Source: Actinomycetales bacterium
GTDB lineage: Bacteria; Actinomycetota; Actinomycetes; Actinomycetales; Actinomycetaceae
DNA length: 46,195 nucleotides
Assembly: GCA_015655375.1 (NCBI GenBank)
Contig: JAATFD010000026.1
Span: forward strand, 1-46,195
Reading direction: 5' to 3'
Part shown: positions 31,760 through 40,078 of the stretch, one piece after another
Layout of the letters: each line of letters opens with the position of its first letter
How positions within the stretch are numbered: the stretch's first letter is position 1
Notes under the pieces: generated by a model
What the model saw: only the letters and a program-made list of their open reading frames with translations
The model's database searches: none
Told to the model about the DNA's origin: nothing
Made by a program: the position numbers and the translations under genes

Positions 31760-32914
31760 TCAGTTCGTCGCCGGTACCGCGCTCAGTCCGCTGTCTCCGA
31801 GGTCGAGCCAGGTCTGGACGTCCTCGGAGATCATCTGGACCCCGATGGCCCGCACCGCCGTGGAGTCCGAGGTGAAGAGATCGAGGTCTGCGCCGAGAAT
31901 GTCGGTGTCGACCCCTGCGGCGTCGATGGCGTTGAGCCGGCATCGCTGCTCGCGGGTGTCTGCAACACCGACCGCCAGGACCGACGTCGCGCGCGTCAGC
32001 AGGACGTCCGACCTCGTGGAAGCATCCTGGATCGCATTGTCGACGACCTGGAGACTCGGTAGCGTCTGGGCTGCGCAGTCCCACGTCCGCACGGCTTCGG
32101 AGAGCTGCTCAGACGAGGAAACGTCATCGGAGTCTGATGGCAGGGGAGAGGGTGAGGGCGTCGATGCCGCGCCCCCATCGAGGTTCCATCCCGCATTCTG
32201 TCCGGCGTTGGCGCTCGTGACGCTTGCAGACGAGGACGACTCCGGTGACGACTGGGCTCCGGCTTCCGCTCCGAATGACATCGCCCGAGAGGCCCCTGTT
32301 AGCGCCACACGCATTCGCTCGATCGCGGCGTTGACCTGGTCGGATCCGTCCTCGATCGTGACGCCGTAGGCGGCGGCCAGCTTCTCGGCAGAAGCCAGGC
32401 GGCCGGTTGCAACGGCGGCGATCCCTCGCGCCTCGTCGCCGGAAATGTCCCGGTCCGAAGCAACCGCCTCGAGGTCGCGCGTCGCACTGGCGGCCAACCA
32501 TGCGGCCAGGGTCGAGGGATCGACTGGAGCATCTGCGACGGGAGCAGGGGACTCGGCCCCCTCGGGAGTCTCTCCGTTCCAGGGATCCCACAGCCCGCCC
32601 AAAGCTGTCAGCCGGGTTGTGGAGTCCGCGGCCAGTGAATCCAGTGCGCTCCGGCACTGTTCGCAGGCCGTGGCCTTCGCGGACAGCTCTTCTGCGCGGC
32701 TCGCGGCGGCAGCGTCGGTGCGAGCCGCGACGTCGCGGATCCGGGCCAGTCCGGTCAGCGTGGGCAGGGATCCCGGCGCCGTCGCCACATGGACGTTGCA
32801 TCCGCTCAACAGCCCGACGACGGCCACGAGGCCCACCGCAGCGATGGACGTGCGCATCCGCAGGCGAGGTGCACGCGAACTGGGAGGGGTTGGCGAAGAC
32901 TGGGCTGGACTCAC
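31760..32914 (-). CDS. secreted lipoprotein, unknown function (ferritin-like DUF4439 type possible)
   Basis: A 384-residue lipoprotein: signal peptide IAAVGLVAVVGLLSGC with lipobox LSGC, then mostly Ala-rich helices (RAEELSAKATACEQCRSALDSLAADSTTRLTALGGLW; PSTLAAWLAASATRDLEAVASDRD; ARGIAAVATGRLASAEKLAAAYG), a Ser/Pro-rich linker near residues 235-275, and a further helical part. A lipoprotein or ferritin-like protein is often encoded divergently from rimP in actinobacteria (Rv2843/Rv2844 region), which suggests DUF4439, but the match is only by position and helix pattern. GTG 32914 was chosen; ATG 32857 is the minimal start. Confidence 0.7.
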   Translation of the reverse strand: MSPAQSSPTPPSSRAPRLRMRTSIAAVGLVAVVGLLSGCNVHVATAPGSLPTLTGLARIRDVAARTDAAAASRAEELSAKATACEQCRSALDSLAADSTTRLTALGGLWDPWNGETPEGAESPAPVADAPVDPSTLAAWLAASATRDLEAVASDRDISGDEARGIAAVATGRLASAEKLAAAYGVTIEDGSDQVNAAIERMRVALTGASRAMSFGAEAGAQSSPESSSSASVTSANAGQNAGWNLDGGAASTPSPSPLPSDSDDVSSSEQLSEAVRTWDCAAQTLPSLQVVDNAIQDASTRSDVLLTRATSVLAVGVADTREQRCRLNAIDAAGVDTDILGADLDLFTSDSTAVRAIGVQMISEDVQTWLDLGDSGLSAVPATN

Positions 32915-32941
32915 CCCCTGATCATCCCATGCTGCTCCGGG

Positions 32942-32947
32942 TACGAT
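32942..32947 (+). promoter_or_regulatory. -10 box of rimP-nusA-infB operon
   Basis: TACGAT matches TAnnnT and implies a leader of about 80 bases before rimP at 33034. No clear -35. Confidence 0.45.
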
Positions 32948-33033
32948 GGCGCCTGCGCCCGTGTCGGTCCGGAAGACGTGATTCTCCGGGCGTGGCTCGG
33001 GGACGACAATCGATCGACAAGAGGAGAGAGACC

Positions 33034-33504
33034 GTGGCTGCATCGGAGGAATCTGCGGAACTTCGCTCCCTGCTGGAGGATTCCGTCACCGGCACCGGAC
33101 TCGAACTGGAATCCGTGGTCCTCAATCCACGGACAAATCCTCCTCTGCTGACGGTCACTGTCGATGCGCCGGAGGGGTCACGGGGCGTGGACTCAGACAC
33201 ATTGGCCGAGGCCTCGCGCGCGGTCTCTGCCACACTCGACAAGGCCGACCCGATCGATTCGGAGTACCTGCTCGAGGTCTCAACCCCCGGAGCTGAGCGG
33301 GAGTTGACCGAGCCACGCCACTGGCGGCGTGAGATCGGTCGCTTGATCCGAGTCAAGCTGCGCGAGGGAGGAACGGTGACGGGGCGTCTTACGGAGGCCA
33401 CTGACGAGACCGCCACGCTCAAGGTCGACGGCGAGCCGACTACCATCTCTTACGCACATGTGAAGAAGGCGCGTCCTCGCGTTGAATTCGGCTCGAAGGA
33501 GTGA
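33034..33504 (+). CDS. rimP: ribosome maturation factor RimP
   Basis: Needed for 30S subunit assembly. The 156-residue protein has the two RimP domains: the N-terminal alpha-beta domain with LLEDSVTGTGLELESVVLN and LAEASRAVSATLDKADPIDSEYLLEVSTPGAERELTEP, and a C-terminal SH3-like barrel (GRLIRVKLREGGTVTGRLTEATDETATLKVDG). GTG 33034 follows GAGGAGAG. nusA begins seven bases after the stop codon. Confidence 0.95.
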   Translation: MAASEESAELRSLLEDSVTGTGLELESVVLNPRTNPPLLTVTVDAPEGSRGVDSDTLAEASRAVSATLDKADPIDSEYLLEVSTPGAERELTEPRHWRREIGRLIRVKLREGGTVTGRLTEATDETATLKVDGEPTTISYAHVKKARPRVEFGSKE

Positions 33505-33511
33505 AGCGACC

Positions 33512-34573
33512 GTGGAAATCGACATGACGGCCCTGCGCGTGGTGGAGCAGGAGAAGGGCGTCGATCTCGAGACCTTGGTCGACGCCATTGAGGAGGCCTT
33601 GCTCAAGGCTTATCACAACATCCCTGGTGCGATCTCTCGCGCGCGCATCGAGATCGACCGGCGCACCGGCCGCATCACGGTGATGGCCACCGAGGAAGAC
33701 GACGATGGAAATCCCATTGGGGAGTTCGACGACACTCCCTCGAACTTCGGACGGATCGCTCAAGCGACGGCGCGTTCGGTCATCGCTCAGCGTCTTCGCG
33801 ACGCGGACGACGCCCGAGTGCTCGGTGACTTCGCCTCCAAGACAGGCCAAATCGTCACTGGAATCGTCCAGCAGACCCGCGAGGGGCGCGTGACCCTGGT
33901 GAGGCTCTCCGACGATTTCGAGGCGATCCTGCCGGACTCGGAGAAGGCTGCCGGCGAGCAGTATCACCACGGCGATCGGATCCGTGCCTACGTCGTGTCC
34001 GTTGAGCGCACCGAGCACGGGGCCCGTATCACTTTGTCGCGCACTCACCCCGGACTGGTTGTCGGGCTCTTCCAGCGCGAGGTTCCCGAGATCCAGGACG
34101 GCCTCGTCGCCATCAAGGCGATCGCCCGCGAGGCCGGGCACCGCACGAAGATCGCAGTGTCGGCCGAGCGTGATGGCGTCAACGCCAAGGGTGCGTGCAT
34201 CGGCCCGATGGGCTCGCGCGTGCGCACCGTGATGACTGAGCTCAACGGGGAGAAGATCGACATCGTCGATTGGTCCGCAGACCCCGCTCATTTCGTTGCC
34301 AATGCATTGTCGCCTGCGCGCGTCAATCGTGTCGTCGTGCATTCGGTCGAGAACCGCACTGCCACGGCGATCGTCCCAGACTTCCAGCTCTCGCTGGCGA
34401 TCGGCAAAGAGGGCCAGAATGCCCGCCTTGCTGCGCGCCTGACGAACTTCCACATTGACATCCACTCCGACACCGAGACCGGGGACGACGCGCGTGCTTC
34501 GCGCACCTCGATGCCCGATGACGTGATCAGTCGCTCACAGGCGCCCGACGTTGATCCCGACACACTCGGCTAG
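33512..34573 (+). CDS. nusA: transcription termination/antitermination factor NusA
   Basis: Binds RNA polymerase and nascent RNA and modulates pausing and termination. The 353-residue protein has the N-terminal RNAP-binding domain (to about residue 110), an S1 domain (GQIVTGIVQQTREGRVTLVRL), and two KH domains (GACIGPMGSRVRTVMTELNGEKIDIVDW and LAIGKEGQNARLAARLTNFHIDI). As usual in actinobacteria, the C-terminal acidic repeats of E. coli NusA are absent. GTG 33512 is preceded by AAGGAG; ATG 33524 would be four codons shorter. Confidence 0.96.
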   Translation: MEIDMTALRVVEQEKGVDLETLVDAIEEALLKAYHNIPGAISRARIEIDRRTGRITVMATEEDDDGNPIGEFDDTPSNFGRIAQATARSVIAQRLRDADDARVLGDFASKTGQIVTGIVQQTREGRVTLVRLSDDFEAILPDSEKAAGEQYHHGDRIRAYVVSVERTEHGARITLSRTHPGLVVGLFQREVPEIQDGLVAIKAIAREAGHRTKIAVSAERDGVNAKGACIGPMGSRVRTVMTELNGEKIDIVDWSADPAHFVANALSPARVNRVVVHSVENRTATAIVPDFQLSLAIGKEGQNARLAARLTNFHIDIHSDTETGDDARASRTSMPDDVISRSQAPDVDPDTLG

Positions 34574-34576
34574 ACT
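34571..34576 (+). promoter_or_regulatory. possible internal -10 box at the nusA stop
   Basis: TAGACT overlaps the nusA TAG stop codon and matches the -10 boxes of dnaG and the gene at 44251. It could supply extra transcription of ylxR-infB. Confidence 0.35.
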
Positions 34577-34622
34577 GGGCGGGTCGTCGCGTCGCGCGGA
34601 TGCAGGCGGGACCGGGAAGAAT

Positions 34623-34967
34623 TTGATTCCTGGGCCGGTCCGTACCTGCGTAGGATGCGGCTCACGGGCCTCGCGAGCGGACCTTGTCCGCATCGTCGCG
34701 GCCCCCGACGGGTCCGCTTCGGTGGACCTCACTGGTGATCGTCCCGGCCGGGGCGCATGGATCCATCCGGATTCCAGATGCGTCTCGCGTGCCCGCTCCC
34801 GGCGGGCCTTGGTCCGCGCTCTCCGCCTTTCCCACGATGTGGGTGAGACCGTGTGGGAGGACCTGGCGGGAATGATCGGACCGACAGTAGTGCGCTCGTC
34901 GCACTGGACAACAAGTAATGGAAGCGGGTTGGAAGCCGATGGGCACCCGATGAGTACCCAGCGATGA
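34623..34967 (+). CDS. ylxR: YlxR family RNA-binding protein (DUF448)
   Basis: A small protein that binds RNA or DNA; in some bacteria it modulates RNase P or acts as a nucleoid-associated regulator. The 114-residue protein has the family core VRTCVGCGSRASRADLVRIV, GDRPGRGAWIHPDSRCVSRA and RRALVRALRL. No ATG or GTG is available at the right place; TTG 34623, preceded by GGGAAGA, gives MIPGPVRTCVGC, which fits the family. Homology stops near residue 85, and the last 30 residues are unconserved. It lies between nusA and infB as in most bacteria. Confidence 0.88.
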   Translation: MIPGPVRTCVGCGSRASRADLVRIVAAPDGSASVDLTGDRPGRGAWIHPDSRCVSRARSRRALVRALRLSHDVGETVWEDLAGMIGPTVVRSSHWTTSNGSGLEADGHPMSTQR

Positions 34968-34989
34968 GCTGCCAGCAAGATCAGTAATC

Positions 34990-35010
34990 CCGCCTCCCGT
35001 TCGGAGGCGG
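34990..35010 (+). promoter_or_regulatory. hairpin just upstream of the infB ribosome binding site
   Basis: An 8-bp stem (CCGCCTCC at 34990-34997 with GGAGGCGG at 35003-35010, loop CGTTC) lies between ylxR and the infB ribosome binding site. There is no U-run. It may be a weak terminator/processing site. Confidence 0.4.
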
Positions 35011-35027
35011 ATCCGAACAGGAGAAAT

Positions 35028-37886
35028 GTGGCAAAGTTGCGTGTCCACGAGCTCGCCAAGGAGCTCGGAATCACCAGCAAGGAACTCTTGACGTACCTCC
35101 GTGACAACGGTGAGTTCGTCAAGGCATCGGGCTCTGCTCTTGAGCCCCCAGTCGTGCGTTCAGTGCGCGAGCACTACCACGCGTCGGCACCAGAGAAGTC
35201 TTCGACTGCGCAGAAGCCGAGCACAGCCAAGGGCGGAGAGAGCAAGCCGGGCCACGTGCCTATGCCGCATGCTCCTCGTCCGGCGGCACGCCCAAGTGAG
35301 CATCAGGCTCCTCAGAGCGACTCGCGGTCCTCGAGTAGTCCGCACCCCAGTGTGGATCACCCGGAGCCGGGTGAGCGTCACGAGGACAGTGAGCACCACA
35401 GCGCGCCGCGTCAGGCCCCCGGCCCGGAGCCCGCGCATTCCCAAAGCCAGCAGCCTGAGCGCCAGCAGCATCCGGCACCCGGCCCGCATCCGGCCGGCAC
35501 CGAACGCGCCCAGGGGTCTTCCCATGGGCGCCCAGGGCCCCGTCCCGCTCCGCGTTCGGCTGGTCCGCGTCCGGGCAACAACCCCTATGCGTCAAGCCAG
35601 GGAATGCCTCGGCCCGGTGGGTCCGGTGGTCCGCATCCGGGTCCCCGCCCCGGCGGCCGTCAAGGTCAGCAGGGCAGCGAGCGTTCGGAACGCCCAGATG
35701 GGTCCGGAGGTCCTCGTCCGGGTCGTCCCGGTAACGGAGGTCCTCGTCCGAACCCTGGGATGATGCCCGGGCATGCCAATTTCGCACGCAACGGTGGCGG
35801 AAACGGTGGCGGGAATAGTCGTGGCGGTCGTCCCGGAGGGGGCGGCGGTCGCGGTCGCGGGACCCCCAACCGTCCCGGCGGTGGCGCCGGAACAGGTGTC
35901 GGCGCTCCGGCCGGGGGCTTCACAGGTCCTCGTGGCGGTGGCCGCGGTGGACGTGGCTCCACGCCGGGTGCCTTCGGTCGTGGCGGCGGTCGTTCCCAGA
36001 GGGGACGCAAGTCGAAACGAACGAAGCGCCAGGAGTTCGAGCAGCAGAGCGCACCCGCCATCGGCGGCGTGTCGATCCCGCGCGGCAATGGGCAGGAAGT
36101 CCGGATCCGCCAGGGGGCATCTCTGGCCGACCTCGCGGACAAGATCAACGTCAATCCTGCAGCATTGGTGACGGTCCTCTTCCACCTCGGTGAGATGGCG
36201 ACTGCCACCCAGTCCCTTGACCAGGACACCTTCGAGGCCCTGGGTGCGGAGCTCGGTTACGACGTCAAGCTCGTCTCGCCCGAGGACGAGGATCGGGAGT
36301 TGCTCGAGTCCTTCGACATCGACCTGGACGCCGAGGAGATCGACGACGAGGAGCACCTCAAGCCCCGTCCGCCGGTCGTCACGGTCATGGGCCATGTCGA
36401 CCACGGCAAGACAAAGCTGCTGGATGCGATCCGCCATACCGATGTCGTCGACACCGAGCACGGCGGGATCACCCAGCACATCGGCGCCTATCAAGTGGCG
36501 GTCGATGTCGAGGGCTCGACCCGGCCGATCACCTTCATCGATACCCCCGGTCACGAGGCGTTCACCGCCATGCGTGCCCGTGGCGCCGATGTCACCGACA
36601 TTGCGGTCCTCGTGGTCGCAGCCGATGACGGTGTCATGCCACAGACGGTCGAAGCCATCAACCACGCCCAGGCTGCTGGCGTGCCGATCGTGGTCGCGGT
36701 CAACAAGATTGACAAGGAAGGGGCGAATCCGCAGAAGATTCGTTCTCAGCTCACCGAGTACAACTTGGTGGCCGAGGAGTTTGGCGGCGACGTCATGTTC
36801 GTCGACGTATCGGCCAAGCAGCGCATTGGCATCAAGGAACTGCTCGAGGCCATCCTTCTGACGGCTGACGCTGCCCTCGACCTGCGGGCGAACCCTGACA
36901 CGGCCGCACGTGGTGTCGCCATTGAGGCGAACCTCGACAAGGGCCGCGGCGCCGTGGCGACCATGCTCGTCCAGCGCGGCACTCTCAACGTCGGTGACGC
37001 GATCGTCGTGGGAGCGGCCCATGGCCGTGTCCGCGCGATGTTTGATGACTCGGGTGAGGAAGTCGCGGCGGCGCTCCCGGCTCGGCCGGTCCAGGTCATC
37101 GGTCTGACTTCGGTGCCGCGAGCTGGTGACTCGTTCCTTGTGGCCACCGACGATCGCACGGCTCGCCAGATCGCTGACAAGCGTGCCGCAGCCGACCGTC
37201 AGGCGATGTTGGCAAAGCGCCGCAAGCGCGTTTCCCTGGAGGACTTCGACAAGGTCCTCAAGGAGGGCGAGGTCGATACCCTCAACCTCATTATCAAGGG
37301 CGACGTATCCGGTGCAGTCGAGGCTTTGGAGGACTCCCTCTTGCGCATCGATGTGGGCGAAGAAGTCGCGCTGCGAATCATTCATCGCGGTGTCGGCGCC
37401 ATCACCCAGAACGATGTCAACCTCGCCACGGTCGACAATGCGGTCATCATCGCATTCAACGTCCGTCCGGCCGAGCGCGTCGCGGAAATGGCCGAGAACG
37501 AGGGCGTGGAGATCAAGTACTACAACGTGATCTACTCCGCCATCGACGATGTCGAGGCCGCCATGAAGGGCATGCTTAAGCCCATCTACGAGGAGGTCGC
37601 GCTTGGTTCGGCGGAAGTCCGTCAGGTCTTCCACTCGGGCAAGTTCGGCAACATCGCCGGCTCGATCATCCGCTCCGGCACCATCCGGCGTGGGTCGAAG
37701 GCTCGCCTGGTGCGCGACGGTGTCGTGGTGGCAGATAACCTGGAGATCCAGTCCTTGCGCCGTGAGAAGGACGATGTCACCGAGGTCCGCGAGGGCTACG
37801 AATGCGGTATCACCCTGGGCTTCAGGGATATCGCTGAGGGCGACGTCATCGAGACCTGGGAGATGAAGGAGAAGGCCCGCGACTGA
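35028..37886 (+). CDS. infB: translation initiation factor IF-2
   Basis: GTPase that places initiator tRNA on the 30S subunit and promotes subunit joining. The 952-residue protein starts with the IF2 N-terminal helical domain ([22 protein letters not shown]), followed by a very long Pro/Gly/Arg-rich unstructured region (about residues 50-330; Gly-Arg-rich after 240) typical of actinobacterial IF-2. A second IF2N-like part ([23 protein letters not shown]) comes next, then the G domain with GHVDHGKT from residue 455, DTPGHEAF and NKID, and the C-terminal fMet-tRNA-binding domains. GTG 35028 follows AGGAG. A strong terminator follows. Confidence 0.97.
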   Translation: MAKLRVHELAKELGITSKELLTYLRDNGEFVKASGSALEPPVVRSVREHYHASAPEKSSTAQKPSTAKGGESKPGHVPMPHAPRPAARPSEHQAPQSDSRSSSSPHPSVDHPEPGERHEDSEHHSAPRQAPGPEPAHSQSQQPERQQHPAPGPHPAGTERAQGSSHGRPGPRPAPRSAGPRPGNNPYASSQGMPRPGGSGGPHPGPRPGGRQGQQGSERSERPDGSGGPRPGRPGNGGPRPNPGMMPGHANFARNGGGNGGGNSRGGRPGGGGGRGRGTPNRPGGGAGTGVGAPAGGFTGPRGGGRGGRGSTPGAFGRGGGRSQRGRKSKRTKRQEFEQQSAPAIGGVSIPRGNGQEVRIRQGASLADLADKINVNPAALVTVLFHLGEMATATQSLDQDTFEALGAELGYDVKLVSPEDEDRELLESFDIDLDAEEIDDEEHLKPRPPVVTVMGHVDHGKTKLLDAIRHTDVVDTEHGGITQHIGAYQVAVDVEGSTRPITFIDTPGHEAFTAMRARGADVTDIAVLVVAADDGVMPQTVEAINHAQAAGVPIVVAVNKIDKEGANPQKIRSQLTEYNLVAEEFGGDVMFVDVSAKQRIGIKELLEAILLTADAALDLRANPDTAARGVAIEANLDKGRGAVATMLVQRGTLNVGDAIVVGAAHGRVRAMFDDSGEEVAAALPARPVQVIGLTSVPRAGDSFLVATDDRTARQIADKRAAADRQAMLAKRRKRVSLEDFDKVLKEGEVDTLNLIIKGDVSGAVEALEDSLLRIDVGEEVALRIIHRGVGAITQNDVNLATVDNAVIIAFNVRPAERVAEMAENEGVEIKYYNVIYSAIDDVEAAMKGMLKPIYEEVALGSAEVRQVFHSGKFGNIAGSIIRSGTIRRGSKARLVRDGVVVADNLEIQSLRREKDDVTEVREGYECGITLGFRDIAEGDVIETWEMKEKARD

Positions 37887-37916
37887 GTTGCGCGGCTTGA
37901 CCCACTGAGGCATGAA

Positions 37917-37956
37917 GGCGCCCCGGCGCTGATCTTTGGATCGGTGCTGGGGCGCC
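37917..37956 (+). terminator. strong hairpin after infB
   Basis: An 18-bp stem with three G-U pairs (arms 37917-37934 and 37939-37956, tetraloop TTTG). It starts 31 bases after the infB stop. No long U-run follows, but stem strength makes termination likely, ending the rimP-nusA-ylxR-infB unit. Confidence 0.75.
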
Positions 37957-38162
37957 CTCACGTGTGCAGAGCTACGGGCGAGAGTATGTCCTTGGACGCC
38001 GAGGACATCTGATCCGCCCACCCTTCGGGGCGGAGAGGGCCGCTCGACGGCGTTCCAGTTGGGATCGCGGCGAACTGGCGGGCCTCGTGCTCTCATCGGT
38101 GAGTCACGAGAGCTCAAGATTGCGAGTGACGTTGAACGAAGGTGAGTCGGGGTAAAGCCGCA

Positions 38163-38245
38163 CCAAAACGCCATGCTCCAGTCGACGACGGAGTGGTCCC
38201 CGCGCATGCGGGGGTTCTTGGTTTGGGCTCCTGACGGCGTTTTGG
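38163..38245. repeat. inverted-repeat element enclosing two hairpins
   Basis: CCAAAACGCC at 38163-38172 is exactly complementary to GGCGTTTTGG at 38236-38245. Inside lie CTCC/GGAG (38177-38180 with 38190-38193, approximately) and the CRISPR-like palindrome CCCCGC-GCAT-GCGGGG. If transcribed it could fold as a three-way junction; as DNA it resembles a small terminal-inverted-repeat element. No target duplication was found. Confidence 0.5.
38193..38220 (+). repeat. solitary type I-E CRISPR-like repeat
   Basis: The 28 bases begin GTGGTCCCCGCGCATG and end CGGGGGTTCTTG: length, CCCCGC/GCGGGG hairpin position, GTGxTCCCC opening and purine-poor GGGGxTT end match actinobacterial type I-E repeats. 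Only one copy is present and there are no cas genes, so it is not an array. It may be an array remnant, a decoy or a chance hairpin terminator. Confidence 0.35.
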
Positions 38246-38456
38246 CTGTGGATCCGCTCGGAAGCGGCGTTGAGAGCCCAGCTCAGGTTCGGTGGGAGAC
38301 CACGGTCTCTGCCCTCCAAGCAGATCACGGCGGACGAGAACAAAAACAACAGGGGTCGGCCCACGTCGGGCGCTTTCGCGCCCGCTGTCTTCCGTCCGTC
38401 TCCTGCGTCACAGCGCTCGCGCGTGCTCGGCTCTGCCGTCCTCGGTCGCCGCCAGC

Positions 38457-38462
38457 TAGGAT
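38457..38462 (+). promoter_or_regulatory. -10 box of rbfA-truB-ribF
   Basis: TAGGAT matches TAnnnT and lies 66 bases before the rbfA ATG, giving a leader of about 60 bases. It fits a separate unit downstream of the infB terminator. Confidence 0.5.
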
Positions 38463-38528
38463 TGCCGATGGTCGTGGTGCGATCTCCGCATTCGCGAGGC
38501 TCTGGACACAGACGAAGGAGGCGGCCCG

Positions 38529-39017
38529 ATGGCCGACGAGGCACGCGTTCGTAAGGTCGAGGACCGGATCCAGGAGACGGTTGCGCAGCTCCTCGGGCGA
38601 CGGATCAAGGATCCACGCCTGGGCTTCGTCACCATCACGGACGTTCGGGTCACCGGCGACCTCCAGCACGCGTCCATCTTCTACACCGTTCTCGGAGACG
38701 AAACCGATCGTGAGAACGTGGCTCGCGCCTTTGCTTCGGCCAAGGGTCTTATTCGCTCCGAGGTCGGCAAGGCGCTTGGCATTCGCCTGACGCCGACGCT
38801 CGAGTTCATTCCCGACGCGCTCCCAGAGACCGCCGCTTCCCTCGAGGATGCTCTGACTGCTGCCCGGGCTCGCGATGCGGACATCGCGAAGTATTCGCAG
38901 GGTGCGTCCTACGCCGCGGGGGAGGACCCTTACCGCCACGATGAGGACGACGAGAACGAGGCTTTCTCAACAGATTCCGATCTGTCCGCCCCCACCGCGG
39001 GAACGGACGAGCACTGA
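38529..39017 (+). CDS. rbfA: ribosome-binding factor A
   Basis: Late 30S assembly factor that binds 16S rRNA helix 1. The 162-residue protein has the KH-like fold: RVRKVEDRIQETVAQLLGRRIKDPRLGFVTITDVRVTGDLQHASIFYTVLG, then SAKGLIRSEVGKALGIRLTPTLEFIPD. An acidic tail of about 45 residues follows. ATG 38529 is preceded by AAGGAGG. truB starts two bases after its stop. Confidence 0.96.
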   Translation: MADEARVRKVEDRIQETVAQLLGRRIKDPRLGFVTITDVRVTGDLQHASIFYTVLGDETDRENVARAFASAKGLIRSEVGKALGIRLTPTLEFIPDALPETAASLEDALTAARARDADIAKYSQGASYAAGEDPYRHDEDDENEAFSTDSDLSAPTAGTDEH

Positions 39018-39019
39018 CA

Positions 39020-40051
39020 ATGCCGGGCGACGATTCGCGCACCGCCGACGTCTCGGCCCACACTCTCGACACGTCGGGCCCGGTCCCTTCGGCCACGACC
39101 TTTCCAGCGCCGTCGGGGCTCCTGGTCGTCGACAAGGACGCGGGGATGACCAGCCACGATGTCGTCTCCAGGGTCAGGCGTTTGGCCCACACCCGCAAGG
39201 TCGGCCACGCCGGGACACTCGATCCGATGGCCACCGGCGTCCTTGTCGTCGGCATCAATCGTGCGACCAGACTTCTCCAATGGGTCAGCGGGAATTCGAA
39301 GGTTTACGAGGCGACGATGCGCCTGGGCGTGTCGACCTCGACCGATGACGCAGAGGGAGAGACGGCGTCATTGTCGGGGTGCTCCGCTTTGGACGACGAC
39401 GTGCTCGAGGCTGCGTTGGCCCCGTTGCGTGGCGACATCGAACAAGTCCCGTCCTCGGTGTCCGCGATCAAGATCGACGGCCGACGCGCCTACGCCCTCG
39501 CGCGGGAGGGCCAGGACGTTGAGCTCCCGGCTCGCCCCGTCCATGTCGAGCGTCTCGAGGTCGTGGGGATTCCTCGCGAAGAGACCATCGCCCCCGATGC
39601 GCATCCCCTGACGGTCACCGACGTCGACCTTGTCGTCGAGTGCTCATCCGGGACCTACGTGCGGGCATTGGCGCGTGACATCGGTACAGCTCTCGGGGTG
39701 GGTGCCCATCTGACGGCACTGCGGCGCACGGAGGTCGGGGCCTTTACCCTCAGTGATGCCTCGACGTTGGGTGACCTGGAAGATGGGCTCGCACACGGCC
39801 AAGATCTGCCGATCATCGATTTGGGCACTGCCGTGCGCGCGATGTTTGCTGACCTCGTGCTCACCGAGGCCGAGGCCGCCCGCTTCGTCCACGGCCAGGC
39901 GCCTGGGCGCACTCCGGCGGAGATCGACCAGCTGCGGGAGGGCCTGGACGCGGAGGACTCGCCCCTTGGTGTCCTGGCGCCCGACGGATTGACGGTGCTG
40001 GGACTGGCACGGATCACCGACGACAAGCTGAAGACGGTCCTGGTCTTCTGA
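39020..40051 (+). CDS. truB: tRNA pseudouridine-55 synthase
   Basis: Makes pseudouridine 55 in the T-loop of tRNAs. The 343-residue protein has an N-terminal extension of about 30 residues, then GLLVVDKDAGMTSHDVVSRVRR, the catalytic Asp in GHAGTLDPMATGVLVV, SSVSAIKIDGRRAYALAREGQ, CSSGTYVRALARDIG and a C-terminal PUA-like domain. ATG 39020 lies two bases after rbfA, indicating co-transcription and coupling. The nrnA gene often found between rbfA and truB in mycobacteria is absent here. Confidence 0.95.
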   Translation: MPGDDSRTADVSAHTLDTSGPVPSATTFPAPSGLLVVDKDAGMTSHDVVSRVRRLAHTRKVGHAGTLDPMATGVLVVGINRATRLLQWVSGNSKVYEATMRLGVSTSTDDAEGETASLSGCSALDDDVLEAALAPLRGDIEQVPSSVSAIKIDGRRAYALAREGQDVELPARPVHVERLEVVGIPREETIAPDAHPLTVTDVDLVVECSSGTYVRALARDIGTALGVGAHLTALRRTEVGAFTLSDASTLGDLEDGLAHGQDLPIIDLGTAVRAMFADLVLTEAEAARFVHGQAPGRTPAEIDQLREGLDAEDSPLGVLAPDGLTVLGLARITDDKLKTVLVF

Positions 40052-40078
40052 CTGGGCCGCGGGAAGAGGACAACCACA

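Larger units (their letters stand above)
37887..38528 (+). other. 642-base gap between infB and rbfA
   Basis: No gene is recognised. From left to right it holds the infB terminator (37917-37956), a small hairpin CCGCCC/GGGCGG near 38015-38031, an inverted-repeat element with a CRISPR-like repeat (38163-38245), the palindrome GAGACC-AC-GGTCTC near 38297-38310, a hairpin CGGGCGC-TTTC-GCGCCCG at 38367-38384, and the rbfA -10 box at 38457. In most relatives infB and rbfA are close together, so this looks like an insertion of non-coding sequence. Confidence 0.6.

Noticed and set aside
35592-38207. Long open frame of 871 codons on the minus strand opposite infB
   Set aside because: It is an antisense shadow of a high-GC gene: it has no family motif and lies entirely opposite a certain coding region. 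The same holds for the 886-codon minus frame at 8876-11536 opposite glyS/dusB and the one at 31-873 opposite leuA.
38193-38220. A CRISPR array
   Set aside because: Only one repeat-like unit is present; no second copy was seen at array spacing on either side, so it is reported only as a solitary repeat.
38173-38790. 205-codon plus-strand frame across the infB-rbfA gap
   Set aside because: It overlaps rbfA in another frame, crosses several palindromes and is Arg/Ser-rich, as shadow frames in GC-rich DNA are.
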